Source of the DNA: Bacteroidales bacterium
Lineage (GTDB): Bacteria > Bacteroidota > Bacteroidia > Bacteroidales > UBA932
Length of the DNA stretch: 64,000 nucleotides
Assembly (NCBI GenBank): GCA_017454265.1
Contig: JAFTDJ010000049.1
Location: forward strand, 62,001 to 126,000
Reading direction: 5' to 3'
Shown here: one piece after another, positions 25,043 to 33,216 of the stretch
Numbering within the stretch: the first letter of the stretch is position 1
Layout of the letters: every line of letters starts with the position of its first letter
Notes under the pieces: model-generated
What the model saw: the letters and a program-made list of their open reading frames with translations, nothing else
The model's database searches: none
What the model was told of the DNA's origin: nothing
Program-made: the position numbers and the translations under genes

Positions 25043-26416
25043 TTAGAAGTCGATTTCGAAACGGAGTGCGAGCATATTGTAGTTCACGCCGGCTTTGCCG
25101 TTGGCGGCAACTACCTTTGCATAATCCTTGGTGGGGTTGCCGGCGGCATCCAGACCAACGTTGAGTTTGTTCTTTCCGTTTGCATAGCGGTCGTTGTTGT
25201 TGTACTGGTAGTTGAGCTGCATACGAACATTGTCCGTAATCCACCAGTTCAAACCGACGCAATAAGCTTCTGCAGAACCTCCGAATACCATGGCTTTGGC
25301 ATTGGCGCGGGTGTCGTTGAGGTTGCAGTATTCGTAGCGGGCGCAAAGTTCAATATCGCCCCATTTCTGGCCGCGTTTGACCTTGGTGTACTTGGCTCCG
25401 CGGGCGTCGTAACGCTGTTTGCCTCCGAAGAGCAGGTATCCTGCCTGTACATACCATCCGCTGAAGTTGTTTGTGAGGGTGGTCTCCTTGAAATGGACGT
25501 TGTCTGCGATGTATGCAGCTTCGTAGCGGAGTCCCTCCCAGTGTCCGGCAACCTCGACTGTCCAGAGGTTGTTGAACTGGTAATCCTTGAGGTTGTTGGT
25601 GTCGATGTACTTCTTGCGGTTGATATTGGTGGAGTTACGTGCGCTGGCGCGGTAGGTGCCCCATTCTCCCGTGGCTTCGCTTACCTTAGTGGTGCGATAG
25701 GAATAGGCGGCGCCGATGTGCAGGCTTGCGTTGTCGAGTTTGCAAAGGGGACGGAAGACTACCTTTCCTGTGAGGGAGTAACCTGCGTTGCGGCCGAAGT
25801 CCTTGTTGTTGTCGGCTACGTTGTTCCATTCTTCCTCACCCGCGACCTTCTGGGCGAAAGCACCTGCCGAAACCCAGATCCAGTCGTTGGAGTACTTGGC
25901 GTTGAAACCGAGGTGACGGGAGGGTGCGAAAGCGGAGCAGGCCATAGGTCTCTCGATGAACTGAAGGTAGCGGGAGGTGGTGTTGCGCTGGATTGAGAAG
26001 AACTCCTTGAAGTTGCCGACCTGGAGGTCAACATTGGGAATTCCCGTGTAGCGGACGATTGCGTCCTTCAGCTCCACAAGACCGTTGGCGAGGTCCATGT
26101 CGAACTCGCCGTACCAGTCTTTGTTTACCTGGGCCTTGACGGCGAAACGGGCGCGTCGGATGCTGGCGCCGTTACCGATGGGGTCGGCGTAGGAAGGTGC
26201 TCCGAAGAACAGTCCTCCATCTACCTGAACGCGGTTGTCGAACCAGATCTTGTAGTTGGATTTAGGCGACTCGATGACGAGAATACCATCCTGGGCTTCC
26301 ACGTCGAGCACGTCGGACTCAACAGCAACTCCGTACTGGTTGAGTTTGACTGTCTGGGCATTAGCGGCCAGGCAGGCCAGAACCGCGAATGCAATGGTTA
26401 ATAGTGTTTTTCGCAT
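25043..26416 (-). CDS. OprO/OprP-type phosphate- or polyphosphate-selective porin
   Basis: A 457-residue outer-membrane protein. Residues 1-20 are a signal peptide ending in ANA-Q. The barrel shows the OprP family pattern: YKIWFDNRVQVDGGLFF near 54-70, IRRARFAVKAQVNKDWYGEFDMDLANG near 86-112, QVGNFKEFFSIQRNTTSRYLQFIERP near 131-156, and a terminal Phe. OprP and OprO of Pseudomonas carry phosphate and polyphosphate across the outer membrane under starvation. It lies 3 nt after the Pit-LuxR gene, which is a strong hint that this regulator controls it. Some family members in Bacteroidota may carry other anions. Confidence 0.85.
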   Translation of the reverse strand: MRKTLLTIAFAVLACLAANAQTVKLNQYGVAVESDVLDVEAQDGILVIESPKSNYKIWFDNRVQVDGGLFFGAPSYADPIGNGASIRRARFAVKAQVNKDWYGEFDMDLANGLVELKDAIVRYTGIPNVDLQVGNFKEFFSIQRNTTSRYLQFIERPMACSAFAPSRHLGFNAKYSNDWIWVSAGAFAQKVAGEEEWNNVADNNKDFGRNAGYSLTGKVVFRPLCKLDNASLHIGAAYSYRTTKVSEATGEWGTYRASARNSTNINRKKYIDTNNLKDYQFNNLWTVEVAGHWEGLRYEAAYIADNVHFKETTLTNNFSGWYVQAGYLLFGGKQRYDARGAKYTKVKRGQKWGDIELCARYEYCNLNDTRANAKAMVFGGSAEAYCVGLNWWITDNVRMQLNYQYNNNDRYANGKNKLNVGLDAAGNPTKDYAKVVAANGKAGVNYNMLALRFEIDF

Positions 26417-26419
26417 AAA

Positions 26420-28030
26420 CTAAATGGTTTTTATGAATTGGGTTAAATTGTCATCTCGGCTGAGGCCAAGCTTGGCTCTCAGACGGTATCTGCTTATTTC
26501 TACGCTCTTGGGCGTTATATTCATAAGGGATGCGATATATTTGCTGGAGAAGCCCTGGCGCAGCAGGTTCGCGAGTTTGCGTTCGGTTTCCGTGAGTTTT
26601 GGGTACTTCTCGGCCAGGCGCATGTTAAAGTCGCGGTGAAGAACTTCGCTCCGGGCGTAGAAGTCGTTCATCTCCCGTGTGAAGTACATTCTTTCGCGGA
26701 GCTGCGAGAGTATGGCGTCGGTACGGGCGTCTTTCTCTTTTATGTCGCTGATGCCGCGCAGTTCCGAGATGGAATCGTAAATGTCTTCCATAAACTTCTT
26801 CTGCTCGCTGATGCCGACAGCAAAGTCCACAAGCTCCTGACGTTTAATGTCCAGCTTGCCCAGAAGGTCTTTCTCCGTTGTCTCGGCCTTTACCTCCAGA
26901 GCCGCGAGAGTTTTCTGGGTGGAATACATCTGCTGTTGCCTGGACTGCATTACGATTCTCCGGAAATTCTGCTTTTCCTGCCTGCGGAAGTAAACGGCAA
27001 GTGCTATCAGAAGCCCTACGAGGAACAAGAGAATGACGATGTTGACCGGGTCTCCGCTGAGTACGCGGCAGAGACCGAATCCGGTAATGGCTCCCAGCAT
27101 TGGGGACATCATCCCGGCTGCGTAGCACTTGAGCATCTCTTCACCTTCTACCAGCGCCCGCTCGCGTACTATGCTTATGCCTGTGAGAGCAGATACGAAG
27201 AGTACTCCGGCGGGAAGGGGAGTTGCCGCGATACCTATCTTACGTACGATTGGTAAAGAGAACAGCAGCAGCACCAGCGCCATGGAGATGATTATGGAGA
27301 AAGTGGATTCGGAACTTACGTCAAGGTCGGAATCGGCAATGGTCCAGGAAGCTCCTGCTATGCTACGCCTTGCCGGAAGGTAAAGAATGAGGAGCGAGGC
27401 GGCAGCGAGCAGCGGAGTGGCAAATCCGGGTATGGAGACGGTTCCGGACAATACGGCGAGCAAGGGGGATGCGTTATACGAATAGGCGAACGCAAGCAGC
27501 AGGACTGCCGGCACCGACGCCTTGAGCAGAGTCGACTCGCGGCGAAAATAGTTGGAACTGCTCCTCTTTGTCCCCGCAGTGCAGATATGGTATATAATGG
27601 CTGCAAGTGCGGCGCAAAGCAGAGTGGCGAATATCCATGATATAAGGTATGCGGCGGTCTCTGCCCAGGCGTGAGCGTTTCCGCTCGCTTGCGAAATGCC
27701 GATCAACGCGCCTACGAAAGCGAACTGAACGGCTGGGAAGCGGCTGACCATGTTGCATACGAGGGCGGATATGGCTGTGGCGATGCCGAGCGTCAGCATC
27801 TGCGGGGAAGACAGATGGGCGGAAAGGTTCGAGAGCGGAATCTGAAGTTCTCCCGGACTGATGCAGAACAAGGCTACCGCTGTCATCATCAGCGAAGGCG
27901 CCAGAAGCTTGACTATGGGGAGCTCTCCTGCTCCCGAGGCCTGAATGCTGCCCTTGATGATTGGCAGGTCTTTCAGGACCACGAACAGTCCGCAAAGAAG
28001 AGTCGCCAGTATGATCGTTACGACGGACAT
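26420..28030 (-). CDS. Pit-like membrane sensor domain fused to a LuxR-type DNA-binding domain
   Basis: A 536-residue protein starting at the ATG 13 nt after the DUF47 stop; the open frame extends 78 nt upstream but that part overlaps DUF47. Residues 1-350 form eight or nine membrane helices resembling an inorganic phosphate (Pit) transporter. The clearest match is RFPAVQFAFVGALIG at 97-111, against the Pit signature seen in the intact copy at 57.9 kb (GLPVSASHALVGGLIG). The canonical Ser/Thr-His residues are lost. Residues 355-470 are a helical coiled-coil linker. Residues 478-534 are a LuxR-type helix-turn-helix (TETERKLANLLRQGFSSKYIA, then SVEISRYRLRAKLGL). I infer a phosphate transceptor that binds DNA directly at the membrane; binding and DNA target are untested. 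Confidence 0.72.
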   Translation of the reverse strand: MSVVTIILATLLCGLFVVLKDLPIIKGSIQASGAGELPIVKLLAPSLMMTAVALFCISPGELQIPLSNLSAHLSSPQMLTLGIATAISALVCNMVSRFPAVQFAFVGALIGISQASGNAHAWAETAAYLISWIFATLLCAALAAIIYHICTAGTKRSSSNYFRRESTLLKASVPAVLLLAFAYSYNASPLLAVLSGTVSIPGFATPLLAAASLLILYLPARRSIAGASWTIADSDLDVSSESTFSIIISMALVLLLFSLPIVRKIGIAATPLPAGVLFVSALTGISIVRERALVEGEEMLKCYAAGMMSPMLGAITGFGLCRVLSGDPVNIVILLFLVGLLIALAVYFRRQEKQNFRRIVMQSRQQQMYSTQKTLAALEVKAETTEKDLLGKLDIKRQELVDFAVGISEQKKFMEDIYDSISELRGISDIKEKDARTDAILSQLRERMYFTREMNDFYARSEVLHRDFNMRLAEKYPKLTETERKLANLLRQGFSSKYIASLMNITPKSVEISRYRLRAKLGLSRDDNLTQFIKTI

Positions 28031-28043
28031 ACGGATAATACGC

Positions 28044-28706
28044 TTATAGTGAACGTTTGATGGCCATAACGGAGAGTTGTTCTGCAATCTTGGCCCCTGC
28101 CTTGGCAAGATCTTCTATGTGCAGCGCAAAGTAGCGCAGGTGGAATTTCTCGCTGAGCTTGAGGTTGTCCATTTCGTGAAACACTGTTTTCTTTATGGAC
28201 TGGGAGAGTTTGACCGCTTCCTTTTCGTAGAAATACACGCGGTCTGTCGTTTCTGAGACGTTCTGGGGGCTGTCGAAATATGACTTGGTTCCCGGAATGC
28301 AGCTTTCTACGGCGAGAGAGGTAAGCTCAGAGAGCTTGAGGAATTCTTTCTTGAGCGGAACGGGTATGTTGGGGTTCTCGATTTCGAACTGGATCAGGTC
28401 TGTGCTGATTATGGTGATGATGTGGTCGAAACGCTCCAAAAGCCTCATTATATCGCCTCGGGAACGAATCAAGTACCCTTTTGTGTAGAGGGTGCTCTCA
28501 ATTTCTTTGATGAGGGTTCCCGCTTCTGTCTCGAGTGAAGCCATAGAGGAGAGGTTCGCATGGAATTGTTCTGTGTCATTGTAGAGGTAGTTCTTTACCC
28601 CGTCGCGGAATACCTCCAGTGATTTGTCGATAATGTCGAGAAGGTTGTCGAAGCTGCCGTTTAGCTCATCGGCCTTTTTGTTCGAGAAGATATCAAACAG
28701 TCCCAT
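28044..28706 (-). CDS. DUF47 (PhoU-like) protein, first gene of the phosphate-type operon
   Basis: A 220-residue all-helical cytoplasmic protein of the DUF47 family (PhoU-like fold). It starts MGLFDIFSNKK and shows the family pattern of long amphipathic helices with E/D-rich metal-binding positions. DUF47 genes normally lie beside pit and are thought to modulate that transporter. Here the partner is a degenerate Pit domain fused to a LuxR HTH, so the protein may act as its signalling partner. A second DUF47 protein of similar length, paired with an intact Pit, is encoded near 57.3 kb. It follows a good minus-strand promoter. Confidence 0.88.
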   Translation of the reverse strand: MGLFDIFSNKKADELNGSFDNLLDIIDKSLEVFRDGVKNYLYNDTEQFHANLSSMASLETEAGTLIKEIESTLYTKGYLIRSRGDIMRLLERFDHIITIISTDLIQFEIENPNIPVPLKKEFLKLSELTSLAVESCIPGTKSYFDSPQNVSETTDRVYFYEKEAVKLSQSIKKTVFHEMDNLKLSEKFHLRYFALHIEDLAKAGAKIAEQLSVMAIKRSL

Positions 28707-28736
28707 TCGGTTAAAACTTTAGTGTCTTTTGTTTTG

Positions 28737-28768
28737 TAAATATATACCGATTTTTTTTCAATTCCAAA
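28737..28768 (-). promoter_or_regulatory. Promoter of the nine-gene phosphate-type operon
   Basis: On the minus strand: TTTG, 20 nt, TATATTTA. This differs from the TAnnTTTG consensus only in the last base. The start would lie near 28730, giving a leader of about 24 nt. I see no clear operator palindrome next to it. Confidence 0.45.
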
Positions 28769-28918
28769 AGTTGTAGAGAGCCGAGAAGAGTTTAATATTT
28801 GTGTAACAATTTTATATCCAGCAAATTATAATTATATTCTTATTGGTGTTGTAGAGTTATTGTAGAGTTATTTCTTTCTTGCTAAGAGCCTTTCCCCGGA
28901 ATGCTCCGGGCTAAAAGA

Positions 28919-28949
28919 TTGCCATACTTGTTTATTTTGTCTATATTTG
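28919..28949 (+). promoter_or_regulatory. Promoter of the MscS gene, directly abutting the start codon
   Basis: TTG at 28919-28921, 20 nt, TATATTTG at 28942-28949. The ATG at 28955 comes only 5 nt after the -7 box, about where transcription should begin, so the mRNA may be leaderless. Confidence 0.55.
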
Positions 28950-28954
28950 TAATT

Positions 28955-29884
28955 ATGTTTTTTCTTCAGACTGTTCCCTTCGTTCCCTCTGCGGATGAAA
29001 TAGAAAAGCAGGTGGATTCTGCAAAGATTCACGCCGGCGATTTTGCAGAGGCTCTTGTCAGCAATCCTTCCGAGGCCATGCATCAGCTGCTGGTTGAAAC
29101 GGTCAATTTTGGCTTGAAGGTCTTGCTAGCTTTCGTGATTTATATTGTTGGCGCCTGGCTGATAAAGCTTGTCAAGAAAGCGCTCCGTAAGCATTTCGAG
29201 ATACGCCATACAGACAAGACGGTTGCTTCTTTTGTCGGGAGTTTTACTTCCGTTACCCTGACGCTCCTGCTTATTATACTCACAGTCAGCACTCTTGGTG
29301 TTAACACTACGTCTATTGCCGCCCTGCTTGCGGGAGGTGGAGTTGCCTTGGGTATGGCTCTCAGCGGTACATTACAGAATTTCTCCGGCGGCCTGCTGCT
29401 GCTTGCATTCAAGCCTTTCAAGGTCGGGGATTTCATTGAGGCGCAAGGATATGCCGGCACTGTGACCGAGATGTCGATCGTGAGCACCCGGCTTACATTG
29501 CCAGACAACCGCAGCGTGACCATTCCTCACGGGACTTTGGCAAACGGCAATATAAATAATTACACGCGCAATCCTGTCAGGCGTCTGGAGTGGAAGGTTG
29601 CGTTGTCGTACGGGACAGACGCAGAGGCTTGCAAGTCCAAGCTCCTCGAGATACTTGCCGCTGATCCAAGAGTGCTCGACGATGGCGTGCCCGGAGTTTC
29701 AGGCCCTATGGCGGCTCTGTTCTCCCTCGATGACAGTTCCATTACTTTCGTGCTTCGCGGCTGGGTGAAGAACTCGGATTATTGGGACGTTTATTTCTCT
29801 GTTAACGAGTCGATATATAAAAAACTGCAGGAATCGGGCTTCTCATTCCCGTTCCCGCAGTTGGACGTACACGTCAAACCCTAA
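28955..29884 (+). CDS. Small-conductance mechanosensitive channel, MscS family
   Basis: A 309-residue channel protein. A short N-terminal extension is followed by helices near residues 50-70, 85-110 and the pore helix near 115-145, which has the Gly/Ala-rich pattern ALLAGGGVALGMALSGTLQNFSGG. Then come the MscS beta domain (FKPFKVGDFIE, VTIPHGTLANGNINNYT) and the alpha/beta C-terminal domain. It opens under membrane tension during osmotic downshock. An in-frame start 54 nt earlier exists, but it lies inside the promoter, and homologues typically begin shortly before an LQ pair as here. The stop overlaps the stop of the convergent dismutase gene. Confidence 0.9.
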   Translation: MFFLQTVPFVPSADEIEKQVDSAKIHAGDFAEALVSNPSEAMHQLLVETVNFGLKVLLAFVIYIVGAWLIKLVKKALRKHFEIRHTDKTVASFVGSFTSVTLTLLLIILTVSTLGVNTTSIAALLAGGGVALGMALSGTLQNFSGGLLLLAFKPFKVGDFIEAQGYAGTVTEMSIVSTRLTLPDNRSVTIPHGTLANGNINNYTRNPVRRLEWKVALSYGTDAEACKSKLLEILAADPRVLDDGVPGVSGPMAALFSLDDSSITFVLRGWVKNSDYWDVYFSVNESIYKKLQESGFSFPFPQLDVHVKP

Positions 29885-30474
29885 TAGCGGTTTTCTATTA
29901 CTTCCCAGTCAACAATCTGCCAGAGTGAGGCGAGATGGTCCGGGCGGCGGTTCTGCCAGTCCAGGTAATAGGCGTGTTCCCACACGTCGAAGGTGAGCAG
30001 GGGCTTGAGACCGCGGCGCACGGGATTACCGGCGTTGGTCTCCTGTGTTATCTGGAGCCGCCCCTGTTCGTCTGACGCCAGCCAGACCCATCCCGATCCG
30101 AACAGGCTTGCGCCTTTCTTCTGAAACTCTTCCTTGAAGTTCTGGAAACTGCCGAAATCTCTGTCAATGGCTGCTGCAAGGGCTCCGGAAGGTGCTGATT
30201 CTGCACCGTGGGGCTTGAACTGGGTGAAGTACAGGGTGTGATTCAGGACCTGTCCGGCATTGTTGAAAATGCCGCCTTCCGCGTTCTTGACGATTTCTTC
30301 AAGTGTCTTGCCCTCGAAGCCGCTGCCGGGAAGAGCGGCGTTGAGGTTGTTGATATATGCCTGCAGATGCTTTCCGTAATGGAATGCGATGGTTTCTGCG
30401 CTGATAACTGGTGCAAGGGCGTCCTGGGCGTAAGGCAGGGCGACTGCTGTGAAAGTGTTGTTTGATGTGGCCAT
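29881..30474 (-). CDS. sodB: Superoxide dismutase, Fe/Mn type
   Basis: A 197-residue enzyme of standard length that converts superoxide to peroxide and oxygen. The metal ligands sit in their usual contexts: first His in HYGKHLQAYINNLN near 30, second His in VLNHTLYF near 77, Asp and third His in DVWEHAYYLDWQNRRPD near 160. GSGWVWL precedes them. I chose the ATG that gives a normal N-terminus; the frame is open another 72 codons upstream, but that part overlaps the divergent rhaB gene and its promoter. The metal (Fe, Mn or either) cannot be fixed from sequence. Confidence 0.94.
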   Translation of the reverse strand: MATSNNTFTAVALPYAQDALAPVISAETIAFHYGKHLQAYINNLNAALPGSGFEGKTLEEIVKNAEGGIFNNAGQVLNHTLYFTQFKPHGAESAPSGALAAAIDRDFGSFQNFKEEFQKKGASLFGSGWVWLASDEQGRLQITQETNAGNPVRRGLKPLLTFDVWEHAYYLDWQNRRPDHLASLWQIVDWEVIENRY

Positions 30475-30479
30475 AGTAC

Positions 30480-30510
30480 TTGCTTTTTCTTGCAAAAATA
30501 AGTATTTTTG
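30480..30510 (+). promoter_or_regulatory. rhaB promoter overlapping the divergent sod -7 box
   Basis: TTG at 30480-30482, 20 nt, TATTTTTG at 30503-30510, then 6 nt to the rhaB ATG. A minus-strand TATTTTTG for the dismutase gene lies within it at 30493-30500, so the two polymerase sites overlap and would compete. Confidence 0.5.
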
Positions 30511-30516
30511 TGTGAT

Positions 30517-31950
30517 ATGGAACAGTCTCACAATTTTCTTGCTTTCGATTGCGGCGCCACCAGCGGACGGGCCGTGCTCGGCTGTTTTTCCGGAAGTTCG
30601 TTCAGCACCCGGGAGGTCTATAGATTTCCAAATTCGATCTGCCGTGTAGGCAAGCGTTATTACTGGGACATATTTCAGATATATGGACATATCCTGGAGT
30701 GCCTGCGCGTACTTGGCCGGGAGGGCGTGAAACTGGACTCCATAGGCATTGATACATGGGGTGTGGATTTCGGTTGCGTGGCTTCGGACGACACTCTTCT
30801 GTCCCTTCCGCGTGCATACAGGGATCCATATACGAGCGGAGTTCCGGCTAGATTCTTCCGCGAGGTGATGCCCCGTGAAGAGCTCTACGCTGCAACGGGC
30901 ATACAGATAATGGATTTCAACACTATTTTCCAGCTTTATGCTCAGACCCGGGCCGGTGATGCGGCACTGGGCGGAGCTTCATCAATCCTCTTTATCCCCG
31001 ATTTGCTTTCCTGGATGCTCACCGGCAAAAAGGTATGTGAATACACAGATGCCAGCACGTCCGGCTTGATGGATCAGGAGAGCAGACAGTTCAACCAAGA
31101 GCTGCTCAGGCGTGCCGGCATACGGACGGATATCCTGCTGCCCGTGGTTCAGCCGGGAACGATTGTAGGCACTCTCCGGCCGGAAATTGCCATGGAATGC
31201 GGACTCGGTGAAGTGCCCGTGGTGGCAGTCGCAGGACACGACACCGCCTCGGCCGTGGCGGCTGTGCCTGCAGAAGACGAACATTTTGCCTATTTAAGCA
31301 GCGGCACATGGAGCCTGATGGGCATAGAAGTTCCCGCTCCTGTTATCAATGATGCCTCCGCGGCAGCCAATTTTACCAATGAAGGCGGAATTGAGGGAAC
31401 GACGCGTTTTCTTAAGAATATAACGGGAATGTGGCTGCTGGAACAGTGCCGCAAGGTCTGGTCTGCATGCGGCAGGGAATACGGTTACGACCTTATAGTC
31501 CGGATGGCCGAATCTGCAAAAGCTTTCTCCGGCCGCATCAACCCAGATGATCCCCGTTTTGCCAACCCTGCCGATATGGACAGGGAAATCAAGGCTGCCT
31601 TGCTCGAATCGGGCCAGGCGGTGCCGGCAAATGATGCAGAAACCTCGGCATGTATCTTCCACTCGCTTGCCTCCCGATACAAAGAGCTGCTGACTATGCT
31701 GCAGGGTTTTGCCCCGTTCGAAATCCGCAAACTGCATATCATCGGCGGCGGTGCGGCAAACAGTCTTCTCAACCAGTGGACTGCAGATGAAACAGGCATT
31801 CCTGTGCTGGCCGGACCAACGGAGGCTACTGCTCTGGGCAACCTCCTGCTGCAGGCGCGCTGTGCCGGCCTTGTCAGGGACCGCTGGGGCATGCGTGGCG
31901 TCATCCGCCAATCATTCAATGTACAAATATTTAACCCGATAACACGATGA
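30517..31950 (+). CDS. rhaB: Rhamnulokinase
   Basis: A 477-residue FGGY-family sugar kinase that phosphorylates L-rhamnulose at C1. The N-terminal phosphate loop FDCGATSGRAVLG is at residues 10-22; GIDTWGVDFG and the second ATP-binding region (AVAGHDTASAV, LSSGTWSLMG) follow, and HIIGGGAANSLLNQ lies in the C-terminal domain. These are diagnostic for rhamnulokinase rather than xylulokinase. I start at the ATG after the promoter rather than at a TTG three codons earlier. Its end overlaps the rhamnose isomerase start by 4 bp. Confidence 0.94.
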   Translation: MEQSHNFLAFDCGATSGRAVLGCFSGSSFSTREVYRFPNSICRVGKRYYWDIFQIYGHILECLRVLGREGVKLDSIGIDTWGVDFGCVASDDTLLSLPRAYRDPYTSGVPARFFREVMPREELYAATGIQIMDFNTIFQLYAQTRAGDAALGGASSILFIPDLLSWMLTGKKVCEYTDASTSGLMDQESRQFNQELLRRAGIRTDILLPVVQPGTIVGTLRPEIAMECGLGEVPVVAVAGHDTASAVAAVPAEDEHFAYLSSGTWSLMGIEVPAPVINDASAAANFTNEGGIEGTTRFLKNITGMWLLEQCRKVWSACGREYGYDLIVRMAESAKAFSGRINPDDPRFANPADMDREIKAALLESGQAVPANDAETSACIFHSLASRYKELLTMLQGFAPFEIRKLHIIGGGAANSLLNQWTADETGIPVLAGPTEATALGNLLLQARCAGLVRDRWGMRGVIRQSFNVQIFNPITR

Positions 31951-33197
31951 ACGAAAAACAAATTCTCAATTCTTACGAAATTGCCCGCGAACGCTACGCG
32001 GAGGTAGGCGTAGACACGGATAAGGCTGTAGCCGTCCTGGAGTCCACCCCTATATCTCTTCATTGCTGGCAGACAGACGATGTTGTGGGCTTCGAGAGGA
32101 GCGAGGCCCTTTCCGGAGGTATCCAGACTACAGGAAACTACCCCGGACGCGCCCGCAATATAGACGAAGTAAGGGCCGATGTGAAATTCGCCAAGAGCCT
32201 GATAGCGGGCAGTCACCGTCTGAACCTCCATGAGATATACGGTGACTTCGGCGGGAAACTTGTTGATCGGGATCAGTGCGGTCCCGAGCATTTTGCCAGC
32301 TGGATCCAGTGGGCTGCGGAGAACGGACTTAAGTTGGACTTCAACTCGACATCTTTCTCCCATCCTAAAAGCGGTGACCTTTCACTTTCAAACCCCGACC
32401 CTGGAATTCGCGGGTTCTGGATTGAACATACAAAACGCTGCCGCCGCATAGCAGATGCAATGGGAAAGGCCCAGGGTGACCCTTGCATTATGAATATCTG
32501 GGTGCACGACGGCTCCAAAGACCTCACTGTGGAGCGCAAGCGGTATCGCGAAATCCTGGCTGCGAGCCTCGATGAAATCCTTTCCGAGAAGCTCCCGGGG
32601 ATGAAGGACTGCGTGGAGGCAAAGCTTTTCGGAATAGGCCTGGAAAGTTATACCGTGGGCTCGATGGACTTTTTCGAAGGATACTGCGCTACACGCAAAG
32701 TGATGTACACTCTGGATACAGGACACTATGAGCCGACGGAGAACGTTGCCGACAAGATTCCTGCGCTGTTGCTGTTCGTGCCTGAGCTGATGTTGCACGT
32801 GAGCCGTCCTGTACGCTGGGATTCAGACCATGTAACTATTATGAACGACCAGACGCTTGAGCTTTTCAAGGAAATCGTGCGTGCAGGTGCCCTCGACCGC
32901 GCTCACATCGGTCTGGACTATTTCGATGCTTCCATCAACCGCATAGGTGCTTATGTAATCGGCACGAGGGCTACCCAAAAATGTCTTCTGAGTGCCCTTC
33001 TGGAGCCTCTCTCCAAACTTCGTGAATATGAAGACAGCGGCCGCGGTTTCCAGCGTCTGGCGCTCCTTGAGGAAGCCAAAACTCTGCCCTTCGGTGCCGT
33101 TTTCGACTGGTTCAATCTCAAAAACGGAGTTCCTGTCGGCCCTGAATTCATTCCGGAAATAGAGAGATACGAACGTGAAGTCACGCTCAAGAGGTAA
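31947..33197 (+). CDS. rhaA: L-rhamnose isomerase
   Basis: A 416-residue TIM-barrel isomerase converting L-rhamnose to L-rhamnulose. Family motifs include LHCWQTDDVVGFE near 38-50, LNLHEIYGDFGG near 93-104 and KLDFNSTSFSHPKSG near 130-144. The metal-binding region WVHDGSKD and the DTGHYEPTENVADK segment follow. Length is normal. It is translationally coupled to rhaB. No rhamnose aldolase or lactaldehyde enzyme is present in the window, so the remaining pathway steps must be encoded elsewhere. Confidence 0.95.
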   Translation: MNEKQILNSYEIARERYAEVGVDTDKAVAVLESTPISLHCWQTDDVVGFERSEALSGGIQTTGNYPGRARNIDEVRADVKFAKSLIAGSHRLNLHEIYGDFGGKLVDRDQCGPEHFASWIQWAAENGLKLDFNSTSFSHPKSGDLSLSNPDPGIRGFWIEHTKRCRRIADAMGKAQGDPCIMNIWVHDGSKDLTVERKRYREILAASLDEILSEKLPGMKDCVEAKLFGIGLESYTVGSMDFFEGYCATRKVMYTLDTGHYEPTENVADKIPALLLFVPELMLHVSRPVRWDSDHVTIMNDQTLELFKEIVRAGALDRAHIGLDYFDASINRIGAYVIGTRATQKCLLSALLEPLSKLREYEDSGRGFQRLALLEEAKTLPFGAVFDWFNLKNGVPVGPEFIPEIERYEREVTLKR

Positions 33198-33216
33198 CAA
33201 CAGTTTATTCAGCCTT

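Noticed and set aside
28901..28954. Upstream start for the MscS protein adding 18 residues.
   Set aside because: The region contains a TTG-N20-TATATTTG promoter, and the shorter N-terminus fits family members better.
29881..30690. Longer dismutase reading frame with 72 extra N-terminal codons.
   Set aside because: The extension overlaps rhaB and both promoters, and the standard SOD N-terminus is reached only at the internal ATG.
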